A DNA stretch of 64,000 nt from Polynucleobacter sp. AP-Nino-20-G2. GTDB taxonomy: Bacteria > Pseudomonadota > Gammaproteobacteria > Burkholderiales > Burkholderiaceae. Both the position numbers and the translations under genes were made by a program. Positions 10,343 through 19,626 of the stretch are shown piece by piece (the stretch's first letter is position 1; every line of letters starts with the position of its first letter). The DNA lies in contig NZ_CP061313.1 of the NCBI RefSeq assembly GCF_018688235.1, forward strand, positions 1,905,130 through 1,969,129, in the 5' to 3' direction. The notes under the pieces were generated by a model, which saw only the letters and a program-made list of their open reading frames with translations, did no database searches and was not told the DNA's origin.

Positions 10343-10540
10343 ATGACAACAGTTCCATCACCTTGCATTAATTGGTGTGACATTAATCCTGAAAATGGTT
10401 ACTGTCGCGGCTGCTTTCGTACGCTCAAGGAAATTGCTAACTGGTCTGCACTATCTAATCCTGAAAAGCTTGAGGTCTGGGCCAAGCTGGATGCGCGCAA
10501 ACCTCAAACCCCTCTATCAATAGTTCAGCAAACAATCTAG
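10343..10540 (+). CDS. DUF1289 domain-containing protein
   Basis: A 65-residue protein with the conserved Cys pattern of DUF1289: SPCINWCDINPENGYCRGCF, followed by RTLKEIANW. The four cysteines suggest metal or Fe-S binding, but the function is unknown. It is divergent from the MBL hydrolase, with 23 bases between start codons. It converges head-on with the acuI-like gene: the two stop codons are directly adjacent. Confidence 0.88.
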   Translation: MTTVPSPCINWCDINPENGYCRGCFRTLKEIANWSALSNPEKLEVWAKLDARKPQTPLSIVQQTI

Positions 10541-11524
10541 TTATTTATTTACATCCACAATCAAGCGGCCACGAACATTGCCCGCCATTAGATCCGCCGC
10601 ATACTTCAAAGAATCTTCCAAACTAATTTCATGAGAGATTTCTTCCAGGGTCTTGAGATCCACCAACTGACTTAATTGCTCATAAGCAGCAATGCGCTTT
10701 GCCTTTGGCACAGTCACACTGTTGATGCCATACAAAGTTACGCCGCGCAAAATAAATGGCGCCACCGTAGATGGAAAATCCATTCCCTGAGCTAAACCAC
10801 AGGCAGCTACAGCACCATCTGATTTGGTTTGCGCACAGGCGTTTGCCAAGGTATGACTACCAACGCTATCCACCACTGCCGCCCATCGTTCTTTAGCCAA
10901 GGGCTTACCAGGGGCAGATAAAGAAGCGCGATCAATCACTTCACTTGCGCCTAATTTTTTAAGGTAGTCAGCCTCCGCCATGCGGCCTGTACTTGCCACC
11001 ACCTTGAAGCCCAACTTACTTAAGAGCGTAATGGCGAAACTCCCAACTCCACCAGCAGCGCCAGTCACCAATACCTCGCCATCACTTGGCTTAAGGCCAT
11101 GCTTTTGCAAAGCCATGACACACAGCATCGCCGTATAGCCCGCGGTACCTATAGCCAGGGCTTGTTTAGCAGTAAAGCCCTTAGGTAAAGGAATAAGCCA
11201 ATCCCCTTTCACGCGCGCTTGTTGCGCTAAGCCGCCCCAATGCCCCTCACCGACGCCCCAGCCATTGAGTAGGACCATATCCCCGGCCTTAAAGTCAGTA
11301 TTGGAGCTTTCTAAAACCTCGCCAGCAAAATCAATGCCTGGAACCATTGGAAAACTACGAACAACCGGGCCTTTACCAGTAATGGCCAAGCCATCTTTGT
11401 AATTGAGCGTGGAGTACAGCACTTTGACCTTGACATCCCCCTCCGGGAGGCTGGCCTCATCCACTTGGGAAAGCTCAGCGCGATAGCCCTGGTCATCTTT
11501 ATTTACCAAAATAGCTTTAAACAT
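10541..11524 (-). CDS. acuI: Acryloyl-CoA reductase / MDR-family oxidoreductase (AcuI/YhdH type)
   Basis: A 327-residue medium-chain dehydrogenase/reductase without structural zinc. The sequence opens FKAILVNKD, has STLNYKDGLAITG near residue 40 and the NADPH-binding GAAGGVGSFA near residue 155, and is close to AcuI/YhdH. Such enzymes reduce acryloyl-CoA to propionyl-CoA with NADPH, often as detoxification. Length is typical. The assignment to this subfamily is by motif and overall look; another quinone-reductase-like substrate is possible. Confidence 0.85.
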   Translation of the reverse strand: MFKAILVNKDDQGYRAELSQVDEASLPEGDVKVKVLYSTLNYKDGLAITGKGPVVRSFPMVPGIDFAGEVLESSNTDFKAGDMVLLNGWGVGEGHWGGLAQQARVKGDWLIPLPKGFTAKQALAIGTAGYTAMLCVMALQKHGLKPSDGEVLVTGAAGGVGSFAITLLSKLGFKVVASTGRMAEADYLKKLGASEVIDRASLSAPGKPLAKERWAAVVDSVGSHTLANACAQTKSDGAVAACGLAQGMDFPSTVAPFILRGVTLYGINSVTVPKAKRIAAYEQLSQLVDLKTLEEISHEISLEDSLKYAADLMAGNVRGRLIVDVNK

Positions 11525-11611
11525 GTCTCTTCCTTTTAAAAGCGCCGCATTCTCCGCAACAAATGTGTAATAGGTTTATCCTAACGAGCATTGTTGATTA
11601 TGGAGGTTTCC

Positions 11612-11914
11612 ATGAAAAAAATTCTACTATTAACTACGATTTCTGGTTTGGCACTACTTGGATGCTCTTCAAGCCAAATTAATATGTCTATGGGCAATAT
11701 GCGCCTGATCACCTCCAGTGCAGCCCCACAAGATGTGATGGATTTTGCGAATAGCACCTGCCAGAATGATTTCTACCAAGGCGCGAGCTTTCTCTCAAAG
11801 GCCGGCAAGGAATACCGCTTTAAGTGCGTAAAAGCCGAAGAAAATGAAGTGTTAGTCCCAATTCCTGGCACAACGATTCCCGCTGAAGCATCCGCACCAG
11901 CGACAACTAAATAA
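11612..11914 (+). CDS. Small lipoprotein of unknown function
   Basis: About 100 residues from the ATG at 11612, preceded by GGAGG at 11602-11606. A lipoprotein signal peptide (KKILLLTTISGLALLGCSSS) places the lipidated Cys near residue 18. The mature part has two further cysteines (STCQND, RFKCVK) and ends in an Ala/Pro/Thr-rich tail. I do not recognise the family. It lies just ahead of the flavin reductase gene (10 bases) on the same strand. Confidence 0.8.
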   Translation: MKKILLLTTISGLALLGCSSSQINMSMGNMRLITSSAAPQDVMDFANSTCQNDFYQGASFLSKAGKEYRFKCVKAEENEVLVPIPGTTIPAEASAPATTK

Positions 11915-11924
11915 TTACCGCTAG

Positions 11925-12413
11925 ATGGCCCCATTTACTTCACAGGAACTGCGTAAGGGTTTTTCCTCTTTTGCCACTGGGGTCACGGTAATCACTTGCC
12001 TAGATGCTGATCGCCACTCTCACGGCATCACCATCAGCTCTTTTAATACCGTCTCATTAGAGCCACCGCTCATTTTATGGAGTCTGAAGAAGCATTCCCG
12101 CCTGATGCCCAACTTTGAAGTTGGCCATAAGCAACTTATTCATGTGCTGGAACGCTCTCAAGAGGCTATGGCAATGCATTTCGCCACAGTCAAAGAAAAT
12201 CAATTCGTTAATATCCCACATAAAATTGCAGCGAGTGGCCTGACTCAAATTGAGGGATGCGCAGCCTATTTTGAGTGCGAGACAGTCTCGGTCCACACCG
12301 GTGGCGACCACAATATCATTGTTGCCAAAGTACTCAACCTAAAACATGATCCACTTAGTCAACCTCTCATCTTTGCTCATAGCAAATTTGTAGGCCTTGA
12401 TTCCTCACTGTAA
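11925..12413 (+). CDS. Flavin reductase family protein
   Basis: A 162-residue flavin-binding split-barrel protein. The N-terminus LRKGFSSFATGVTVITC and the central ISSFNTVSLEPPLILWSL are family signatures. Members bind FMN or FAD and use NAD(P)H to supply reduced flavin to a partner monooxygenase; no such partner is nearby. It follows the small lipoprotein closely and precedes a GST gene, so all three may share a transcript ending at the terminator at 13143-13161. Confidence 0.88.
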   Translation: MAPFTSQELRKGFSSFATGVTVITCLDADRHSHGITISSFNTVSLEPPLILWSLKKHSRLMPNFEVGHKQLIHVLERSQEAMAMHFATVKENQFVNIPHKIAASGLTQIEGCAAYFECETVSVHTGGDHNIIVAKVLNLKHDPLSQPLIFAHSKFVGLDSSL

Positions 12414-12442
12414 GTAACACCAAAATATCTAAGGAAATTCTC

Positions 12443-13105
12443 ATGATGCGTTTATGGGGAAGAAAAAGCTCTATCAATGTGCAAAAGGTTTTATGGTGCC
12501 TGGCAGAGCTTGGACTTCAGGAAGGCAAAGATTTTGAGCGCATCGATGCCGGCCTGAATTTTGGCCTAAATCGTACGCCTGAATTTCTAGCGCTGAACCC
12601 AAATGGCTTAGTACCAACCTTGCAGGACGGGGAGATTGTTCTTTGGGAATCCAATACTATCCTGCGCTATCTTGCACGCAAGTACGATACCGCCAAACAC
12701 TTTCCCGATGACATTAACAGCCAATATCAATCTGAGAAATGGATGGATTGGCAATTGGGAACTATGTGGCCAACCTTACGCCCCGCCTTTCTAGGGCTCA
12801 CACGCACCCCAGAAAATGAACGCAACTACGACCTTATCCACAAGGCCTATCAAGATACGAATGCATTACTAGCGCTATTGGATCAACAATTAGCCACTCA
12901 ACAATATTGCTCGGGCAATCATTTCCACATCGGAGATATCCCGCTGGCACTCTGTGTCAGCCGTTGGATTCTGCTAAATCAAACTTTCCCAGATAAAACT
13001 GGGCCACGTACCCACTTGATCAATATTGATGCCTGGATGAAGCGCCTTGAAGAAACTACTCAATACAACTCTGTGGCCGAAAAAGAACTCAATATTGTGA
13101 AGTAA
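12443..13105 (+). CDS. Glutathione S-transferase family protein
   Basis: A 220-residue cytosolic GST. The N-terminal thioredoxin-like domain (MRLWGRKSSINVQKVLWCL) carries the cis-Pro element GLVPTLQD and the ESNTILRYLARKY gamma-glutamyl site. An all-helical C-terminal domain follows (FHIGDIPLALCVSRW). AAGGAA at 12431-12436 is the ribosome binding site. The substrate is unknown; detoxification or stress protection is usual. A strong terminator follows. Confidence 0.9.
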   Translation: MMRLWGRKSSINVQKVLWCLAELGLQEGKDFERIDAGLNFGLNRTPEFLALNPNGLVPTLQDGEIVLWESNTILRYLARKYDTAKHFPDDINSQYQSEKWMDWQLGTMWPTLRPAFLGLTRTPENERNYDLIHKAYQDTNALLALLDQQLATQQYCSGNHFHIGDIPLALCVSRWILLNQTFPDKTGPRTHLINIDAWMKRLEETTQYNSVAEKELNIVK

Positions 13106-13142
13106 TGCCCAAAGACTTCTTTAGGTGGGACTAAAGCAAAAA

Positions 13143-13161
13143 GGGTGAATTCAATTCACCC
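13143..13161. terminator. Bidirectional Rho-independent terminator
   Basis: A perfect inverted repeat GGGTGAATT-C-AATTCACCC, flanked by an A-run before and TTTTCTTTT after, ends the GST transcript. The same structure can end the convergent RND operon on the minus strand, whose last stop codon is at 13188. Confidence 0.92.
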
Positions 13162-13187
13162 TTTTCTTTTGGAGTACATGAGAGAAA

Positions 13188-16100
13188 TTACTGCTGCTTA
13201 AATTTCTTCTGATGATGATCAGCGCCAATAAATAAGTACATCGCTGGCACCACAAACAGGGTAAACAAAGTACCAATCGATAATCCTGTAAAGATCACAA
13301 TACCCATAGACTGTCGGCCTGCAGCACCTGCGCCAGAAGCAATTACTAGCGGAACAACGCCCAAGACCATCGCCGCAGTCGTCATGAGAATCGGGCGCAA
13401 ACGCACGCTACTAGCCTCAACAATCGCATCAAGCTTGCTGCGCCCCGCCTCTTGTAACTCGTTAGCAAACTCCACAATCAAGATGCCATGCTTACTAATT
13501 AAACCCATCAAGGTGACTAGACCAACCTGGGTGTAAACGTTCAAGGTAGTGAATCCCAAATTGATAAAGATCAGCGCGCCAAATAAAGCAAGTGGCACTG
13601 ACACCAAAATCACAATCGGATCACGGAAGCTTTCAAACTGCGCAGCCAGCACTAAGAACACGATCAAGATCGCAAAGAACATCGTAACTAAGAAGCCGCC
13701 AGACTCCGCCATAAACTGACGTGAGGGGCCAGCGTAATCCATGGTGTAACCACTAGGCGCCACCTCTTTTAAGGTCTGACGCATAAATTCCAGTAGATCT
13801 GCTTGTGAAATAAACGGTGTACTGACACCAGATATGGTTGCGGAGTTCAGCTGCTGAAAGTGATTAATCGATTGCGGAACGACTTTTTGCTTAATCGTTG
13901 CAATCGTACGAGCCTGAATCATCTGTCCGCTCGGCGTGCGAATGTAGTAATCCAAAATCTGATCTGGATTTAAACGATCTATCTGCTTGACCTGCGGGAT
14001 CACGCGATAAGAACGGCCTGCGACAGAGAAGTAGTTCACGTAACCACCGCCCAGGGCTGCAGATAAGGCACTACCCACTTGCTGCTGAGTCATGCCCAAA
14101 GCAGCAACTTTCTCACGATCAATCTCCAAAACATCCTGAGGTTTATCAATCTTTAAATCCGAATCCACGAAAAAGAAGTTTCCGCTGCGACGAGCTTTGT
14201 CCAAAACTGCTTGAGACACTTCATTGAGTAATTCATAGGACTCAGTTGTATTGATGACCACCTGGACAGGCAAGCCTTGCGCACCCGGTAAGGCTGGAAA
14301 CTGGAAAGCGGCTACGCGAGCGCCAGCAATCGTATTCCACTTATTTTGCATATCCTCTTGGAACTTGGTGGCATTACGACTGCGTTGATCCCAATCTTTC
14401 AACAAAACACCACCAAAGCTACTGGTTGGGCTGGTGATTTGGAACATCTGCTCATATTCAGGCTCTGCTGCTGATATTTGATAAATCTGATCCGCATAAG
14501 TCTGCATCTGATTTACGGTGCTATTTGGCGGTCCAGATGCCTGCATCAGAACAATGCCTTGGTCTTCAGTTGGAGCTAACTCAGAACGCGCTGTTGCATA
14601 GAGATAGGCTACTCCGCCCAATAAAATGACACCCATCACGATAATGACCTGCCAGGTGCTCAACAGCTCACGCAAAGTGCTTTGATAGCTGTGATGAACC
14701 TTGTCGAAAATACGGTCAATCTTTTGCACAAAAGAAGAGGCTTCTTGCTCTTCCGTAAAAATGCGGGAGCACATCATCGGCGAAAGGGTTAGGGCAATCA
14801 AGCCCGATACCGCAACCGCACTAGCCAAAGTAAATGCGAATTCGGTAAAGAGGGCGCCAGTCAGGCCACCCTGGAAGCCAATAGGGATATACACTGCAAT
14901 TAATACAATCGTCATCGCCAAAATTGGGCCGCCCAGTTCGCGAGCAGCAATTAAGGAAGCCTCTAGTGGAGACTTGCCTTCTTTCATATGACGATCAACG
15001 TTCTCGACCACGATGATTGCGTCATCCACTACCAGACCAATTGCTAGAACTAGAGCCAGCAAGGTAAGCAAGTTAATGGAGTAGCCCAATACTTGCATCA
15101 AAAAGAAAGTACCGATTAATGAGAGCGGCATTGCAATTACGGGAACCGCAACCGCACGTGCGCTTCCTAAGAATAAGTAAATCACCACCGTCACAATCAG
15201 CAAGGCTTCTAGCAAAGTAGCTACTACTTCATCAATCGATGTAGTAATGAACTTAGTAGAGTCATAAACGACTTTGCCTGACATGCCTGTAGGCAATTGC
15301 TTCTGAATATCCGGAACTGCAGCCCGGACTCGAGCAGCAACATCTAATAAGTTTGCTTGTGGAGCCACTTTAATCGCGATGAAGACAGATCGCTTGCCGC
15401 TAAATGCGACATTGGTGTTGTAGTCCTCTGAGCCCATACTCACAGTAGCCACCTGATCCAAATACACAATATTGATGCCGTCTTTTTTAACGACTAATTT
15501 ACGGAACTCGTCGAGCGTATGCAGATCGGTACCGGCAACCAGATCCACCGAAACCATATCGCCTTTAGTGCTGCCCACCGCTGAAAGGTAATTATTAGCA
15601 GACATGGCGCTAAATACATCGTCAGCGCCAACACCAAGGCCAGCCATCTTTTCACGATCAAGCCAAGCACGCAGAGCAAACTTCCTACCACCAGTAATCT
15701 CCGCATTTTGGACGCCATCTATAGAATCCAGCTTTGGCTTGACCACACGCAACAAATAATCTGTGATCGCGTTATTCGGGATCTCATCACTGTAAAAGCC
15801 CATATACATGGCAGCAGTCGATTGTCCAATCTGTACGGTCAATACAGGTTGCTGGGCCTGTGGAGGCAACTGATTTTTCACCGAACTGATCTGCGTCTGA
15901 ATCTGCGTCAATGCCGCATTGGAGTCATAGTTGAGCTTTAGGGTCGCGGTAATGGTGGATAGACCGCTAACGCTAGTAGAGGATAGATAATCAATTCCCT
16001 GCGATTGCGCAATGGCCGTCTCTAAAGGCTGAGTGATAAATCCTGCCACTGTTTCAGGATCTGCTCCGTAATAGGCGGTTGTGATGGTGACAATGGCGTT

Positions 16101-16223
16101 CTGCGTTTGCGGATACTGATTGACCGGCAAAGAACCCACTGCTTTTAAGCCAAATACCAAAACGAGCGCACTCACTACCAGTGACAACACTGGTCTACGA
16201 ATAAATATGTCAGTCCAATTCAT
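13188..16223 (-). CDS. RND multidrug efflux permease, HAE1 family
   Basis: A 1011-residue inner-membrane proton-driven pump of the AcrB/MexF type. The N-terminus NWTDIFIRRPVLSLVVSALV is classic. Transmembrane segment 4 carries the proton-relay pair in GLVVDDAIIVVENVDRH. Two large periplasmic loops alternate with 12 predicted helices (LLEALLIVTVVIYLFLG, FLVTMFFAILIVFLVLAAQF). It exports drugs or other amphiphiles through the adaptor and outer-membrane channel encoded upstream. The order on this strand is outer-membrane channel, adaptor, permease. The substrate range is not predictable. Confidence 0.95.
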   Translation of the reverse strand: MNWTDIFIRRPVLSLVVSALVLVFGLKAVGSLPVNQYPQTQNAIVTITTAYYGADPETVAGFITQPLETAIAQSQGIDYLSSTSVSGLSTITATLKLNYDSNAALTQIQTQISSVKNQLPPQAQQPVLTVQIGQSTAAMYMGFYSDEIPNNAITDYLLRVVKPKLDSIDGVQNAEITGGRKFALRAWLDREKMAGLGVGADDVFSAMSANNYLSAVGSTKGDMVSVDLVAGTDLHTLDEFRKLVVKKDGINIVYLDQVATVSMGSEDYNTNVAFSGKRSVFIAIKVAPQANLLDVAARVRAAVPDIQKQLPTGMSGKVVYDSTKFITTSIDEVVATLLEALLIVTVVIYLFLGSARAVAVPVIAMPLSLIGTFFLMQVLGYSINLLTLLALVLAIGLVVDDAIIVVENVDRHMKEGKSPLEASLIAARELGGPILAMTIVLIAVYIPIGFQGGLTGALFTEFAFTLASAVAVSGLIALTLSPMMCSRIFTEEQEASSFVQKIDRIFDKVHHSYQSTLRELLSTWQVIIVMGVILLGGVAYLYATARSELAPTEDQGIVLMQASGPPNSTVNQMQTYADQIYQISAAEPEYEQMFQITSPTSSFGGVLLKDWDQRSRNATKFQEDMQNKWNTIAGARVAAFQFPALPGAQGLPVQVVINTTESYELLNEVSQAVLDKARRSGNFFFVDSDLKIDKPQDVLEIDREKVAALGMTQQQVGSALSAALGGGYVNYFSVAGRSYRVIPQVKQIDRLNPDQILDYYIRTPSGQMIQARTIATIKQKVVPQSINHFQQLNSATISGVSTPFISQADLLEFMRQTLKEVAPSGYTMDYAGPSRQFMAESGGFLVTMFFAILIVFLVLAAQFESFRDPIVILVSVPLALFGALIFINLGFTTLNVYTQVGLVTLMGLISKHGILIVEFANELQEAGRSKLDAIVEASSVRLRPILMTTAAMVLGVVPLVIASGAGAAGRQSMGIVIFTGLSIGTLFTLFVVPAMYLFIGADHHQKKFKQQ

Positions 16224-16230
16224 TTAGGAC

Positions 16231-17562
16231 TTATTCCTGTGGCTGTGGGTTTGGTGAGTTGGCCGGCAGCACTTTGTTATTCACAATGAGTGGTGTGCCG
16301 TTCTTTAACTTGAGCTGACCACTAGTAACTACAGTGTCGCCTTCTTCAATGCCCTTCAAGATTGCGACCTGATCGCCACGTGTAGGGCCAGTAGTCACAA
16401 AGACTTGCTGGGCCTCGAGTGCAGGCTTGCCCTGTTTATCCTTCTTGCCCGTTGGTTTAGCAATAAATACTGTGGAGCCATATGGGTTATAGGTCACAGC
16501 CGTCTGAGGTAGCGTTAACATCTTCACCTCATCGCCGAGCTTAATGTTCACGTTGGCAAACATCCCAGGCAATATTTTTTTATCTGGATTGGCGAGTTGA
16601 GCCTCAATCTGAATATTGCGAGTATTAGTGTCCACTTTAGGGCTAACCGCAGTCACCTTGCCAGTGAAGGTCGCATCTTTAAATGCATCCGTTGTCACCA
16701 CAATCTCCTGCCCAACCTGAATTTGTTCGGCATTGCCTTGTGGCAAGTTGAAGTCTACGAAAATAGGATCTAAAGTTTGCAAAGTCAGCAACTTATCACC
16801 GGGATTTACAAACTGTCCTGGATTAATCATCACAATGCCGACGCGCCCACTGAAGGGGGCCTTTAAATTCTTTTTCGCCACTAAAGCCGTTTGTTGCTCT
16901 ACCTGGGCCTGTTTAGACTTGGCATCAGCCTTGCTGGTATCAAATACGTTCTTACTAATTGCCTGAATCGCCAATTGCTGCCTGTCACGCTCATTAATGA
17001 CCTTAGCCAAATCCGCCAATGCCTTTAACGAATTTAGCTGAGCAACATCAGAAGCATCATTTAACTTAATGAGCAGATCACCCTCTTTAACATCCGCGCC
17101 AGACTTAATCGGCACTGTTTGCACAAGACCGCCGATTTCAGTACTGAGATCTACACCCCTAAACGCGCGCACATTACCTACGCTAGAGAGCTTAGGCTGC
17201 CATTCGCTTGTAGTAACAACCATGGTGGTAACGGTTGCAGGAGGCAAGCCCATACCCGCAATAAAGTGCTTAATCATGAAAGTCTTGAGCTGATTAAAGC
17301 CAAAGATCAATCCAAGCAGTAAAAATACACCACATAACATGATGATCATGCGACGGCGCAAAGGCGTCATTTCTTGCAACTTGGCATATGCCTTGGTTTG
17401 CATGACACGCTCACGTAAGCGTGTCCAACGCCCTTTAATTTTTTCCCAAAGCGCAATCGCCTTATCACGTAGCTTCCACTCTTGCGCTTTGACAAGCATC
17501 CAAGCCCACAAGACGACTACAGCAGTAGTGACCTTAGTTTTAATTGTTTCCAGAAGTTTCAT
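16231..17562 (-). CDS. RND efflux periplasmic adaptor (membrane fusion protein) with N-terminal extension
   Basis: 443 residues as drawn. The adaptor core is typical: barrel-sandwich/lipoyl (VKSGADVKEGDLLIKLND, LKAPFSGRVGIVMINPGQFV), alpha-hairpin, beta-barrel and C-terminal domain. The anchor helix (MIIMLCGVFLLLGLIF) lies near residues 72-87, so about 70 basic residues precede it. These include a hydrophobic stretch TTAVVVLWAWMLV. Starting at the ATG at 17370 would give 379 residues, a usual family length. The ATG at 17562 overlaps the channel gene by 23 bases, which favours coupling. It links permease and channel across the periplasm. Confidence 0.9.
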   Translation of the reverse strand: MKLLETIKTKVTTAVVVLWAWMLVKAQEWKLRDKAIALWEKIKGRWTRLRERVMQTKAYAKLQEMTPLRRRMIIMLCGVFLLLGLIFGFNQLKTFMIKHFIAGMGLPPATVTTMVVTTSEWQPKLSSVGNVRAFRGVDLSTEIGGLVQTVPIKSGADVKEGDLLIKLNDASDVAQLNSLKALADLAKVINERDRQQLAIQAISKNVFDTSKADAKSKQAQVEQQTALVAKKNLKAPFSGRVGIVMINPGQFVNPGDKLLTLQTLDPIFVDFNLPQGNAEQIQVGQEIVVTTDAFKDATFTGKVTAVSPKVDTNTRNIQIEAQLANPDKKILPGMFANVNIKLGDEVKMLTLPQTAVTYNPYGSTVFIAKPTGKKDKQGKPALEAQQVFVTTGPTRGDQVAILKGIEEGDTVVTSGQLKLKNGTPLIVNNKVLPANSPNPQPQE

Positions 17563-19081
17563 TTTGATCTTTGTTCGCTATGTCTTTTGGTTGAAAGGCT
17601 GGGCCGGTACGATTCCACCAACCACCACCGAGTGCCGCAAATAGTGCTGCTGTATCTGAGAAGCGTGTAGCTTGCGCCGATACGGATTTCACTTTGGCAA
17701 TTTGATATTGATTCTGATAGTAGAGAACCGACAAGTAACTAGCAGTGCCTAATTTGTATTGCTGCTGAACTAACTCTAATGTTTCATAAGCGTAGCGCTC
17801 AGCATCCGATGCCGCTTTCAACGCTTGTGCGCCCGTCTCCAAAGCGCGCAATGCATCTGCTACCTCCTGAAAAGCCTTCAGCACTGTCGCTTGATACTGG
17901 AATACCGCTTGCTCATAATTTGCGAGAGCACCACGACGCTGCGCTAACAATTGCCCGCCCTGAAAGAGTGGCTGGAAGATGCCGCCGGCAATAGACCATA
18001 AGGTGGCGTTTGGACCAAATAAGGCGGCGCTTGTTAAGGCTGCTGAACCAATTGCGCCAGTGATATTAAATTGGGGCAATAAATTTGCAGTAGCCACACC
18101 CACCAATGCATTAGTAGCTTTGAGCTGTGCCTCTGCAGCACGCACATCAGGACGTTGACGCACCAAGCTAGAAGGAATCGAGAGAGGCAACTTATCGGGC
18201 AAATGCAATGACTTCAAATCGAACTTGGTAATTGCAGCATTACTCGGTAATTCACCAACCAGTACCGCTAATTGATTACGCGCAAATGCAAGATTGCGCT
18301 CATAGGTAAATAAATCTACCTGAGAGTTGGATACCAAAGTTCTTTGCGAGGTAACGTCCACCCTGGAAACAGTTCCAATCACCAATTGCTTTTCCGTTAC
18401 TTCAGCTAGATTGGTTTGCGCTTTCAGAATCTCTTCAGTAGCTTGCATCTGCGCGCGCAGAGCAGCTTCACGTACTGCACCTGTCACGATGTTGGCAGTC
18501 AATGAGAGATAAGCACCTTCCAATTGAAACTGCGCAATCTCTGCCTGAGCTCTTGCACCTTCAACTGCACGGCGTGCGCCTCCAAATACATCGAGCTTGT
18601 AAGTCACATTCACTGAAGCGTTATACAAGTTATAGGTATCAGAACCGTATGGCAGACCATAGATTGCGGATGGCTGGAGCTGACGTGTAACCCCACCACC
18701 TAAACCAATCGCTGGAAAGTACTGCCCACCAATTTGTGCATTTACATTCTCTTGGCTAGCACGCAAGGCCGCATCAGCAGCGCCAAGATTTGGATTTTGT
18801 TGAAGGGCTTTTTTAATCAGAGCGTCTAGCTCGGGGGACTTAAATAACTCCCACCACTGAGCCTCAATATCGGCGCCCTCTACAAACTCCTGATCTGTAC
18901 CGCCCGGAACACCAGGTGCAGTAACCAATTTCTTCGAAAGAGTGCCTTCGGTATAGCTGGAAGTATTAGGTGCGTCTGGCTGCTTAAAGTCTGGGCCAGC
19001 CGCACATGCAGAAAGAAGCCCTGCAGAAGTAAGCAGAAGCAAATGCAAACGCCGAATAGAGAAATCTTTTAAATCAAACAT
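17540..19081 (-). CDS. NodT-family outer-membrane efflux lipoprotein
   Basis: About 513 residues from the ATG at 19081; an upstream in-frame start at 19126 would put 15 residues ahead of the signal peptide. The lipoprotein signal LLLLTSAGLLSACAAGPDF has its lipobox Cys near residue 26. Two repeated TolC-like halves follow (helical stretches, LPLSIPSSLVRQRPDVRAAEAQL in the middle). It forms the outer-membrane exit duct of the RND pump. It is the first gene of the operon, with no local regulator gene beside it. Confidence 0.92.
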   Translation of the reverse strand: MFDLKDFSIRRLHLLLLTSAGLLSACAAGPDFKQPDAPNTSSYTEGTLSKKLVTAPGVPGGTDQEFVEGADIEAQWWELFKSPELDALIKKALQQNPNLGAADAALRASQENVNAQIGGQYFPAIGLGGGVTRQLQPSAIYGLPYGSDTYNLYNASVNVTYKLDVFGGARRAVEGARAQAEIAQFQLEGAYLSLTANIVTGAVREAALRAQMQATEEILKAQTNLAEVTEKQLVIGTVSRVDVTSQRTLVSNSQVDLFTYERNLAFARNQLAVLVGELPSNAAITKFDLKSLHLPDKLPLSIPSSLVRQRPDVRAAEAQLKATNALVGVATANLLPQFNITGAIGSAALTSAALFGPNATLWSIAGGIFQPLFQGGQLLAQRRGALANYEQAVFQYQATVLKAFQEVADALRALETGAQALKAASDAERYAYETLELVQQQYKLGTASYLSVLYYQNQYQIAKVKSVSAQATRFSDTAALFAALGGGWWNRTGPAFQPKDIANKDQNETSGNN

Positions 19082-19253
19082 GAAGTGGGACAAATATCCT
19101 TTTCTACAGAAGATATTTGAACACACTTTTATAATTCAGTCTGTGTAACACCTTGATTTATCTAATGAATTTTGTTCACAGCTAGAACGAGAAGTCAAAT
19201 ACATTTTTTAGTTGAAGTTGCTCAACACCAGACTCTCGCGCAAGCCAATAAAA

Positions 19254-19271
19254 AACCACCCGAAGGTGGTT
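19254..19271 (-). terminator. Rho-independent terminator after the DUF805 gene
   Basis: AACCACC at 19254-19260 and GGTGGTT at 19265-19271 form a 7-bp stem with a 4-base loop. Read on the minus strand it is followed by a T-run (from the A-run at 19249-19255). It stands 9 bases past the stop codon of the DUF805 gene. Confidence 0.85.
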
Positions 19272-19279
19272 CTATTAAA

Positions 19280-19606
19280 TTAACAAGGGGCATCCCCAAA
19301 CCGATTTGGCCCGGAAGTTCCTTTCATACAGAACCAAACCAGCAGCAATATATTGGCAATGGGTACGAAGCCCAATAAAAGCCACCATGCGGTTCTATCC
19401 AAGTCATGCAATCTTCTCGAGGCGACCGCCAAGTGTGGCAATAACAACGCAAAAGCCACAACCCCGTAAACAGTGTCATTAATACTGGCAGCAGCGCTTA
19501 CTAAAAAGATAAAAAGCATGAACCACCAGTATTCGCTTCTAGCAGCCCTGCCATCGAATTTTGCATACTTACTAAAGCAAGTGCTGATTGATTCACCTAA
19601 CGTCAT
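19280..19606 (-). CDS. DUF805 domain-containing membrane protein
   Basis: A 108-residue inner-membrane protein. The start SISTCFSKYAKFDGRAARSEYWWF, including the FxGRaxRxEYW motif, is typical of DUF805. About three membrane helices follow, with the conserved RRLHDLDRTAWWLLL. Function is unknown. It lies 20 bases downstream of the autotransporter gene and may be its operon partner, closed by the terminator at 19254-19271. Confidence 0.88.
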   Translation of the reverse strand: MTLGESISTCFSKYAKFDGRAARSEYWWFMLFIFLVSAAASINDTVYGVVAFALLLPHLAVASRRLHDLDRTAWWLLLGFVPIANILLLVWFCMKGTSGPNRFGDAPC

Positions 19607-19626
19607 ATGAGCCCCTTATTATTTCT

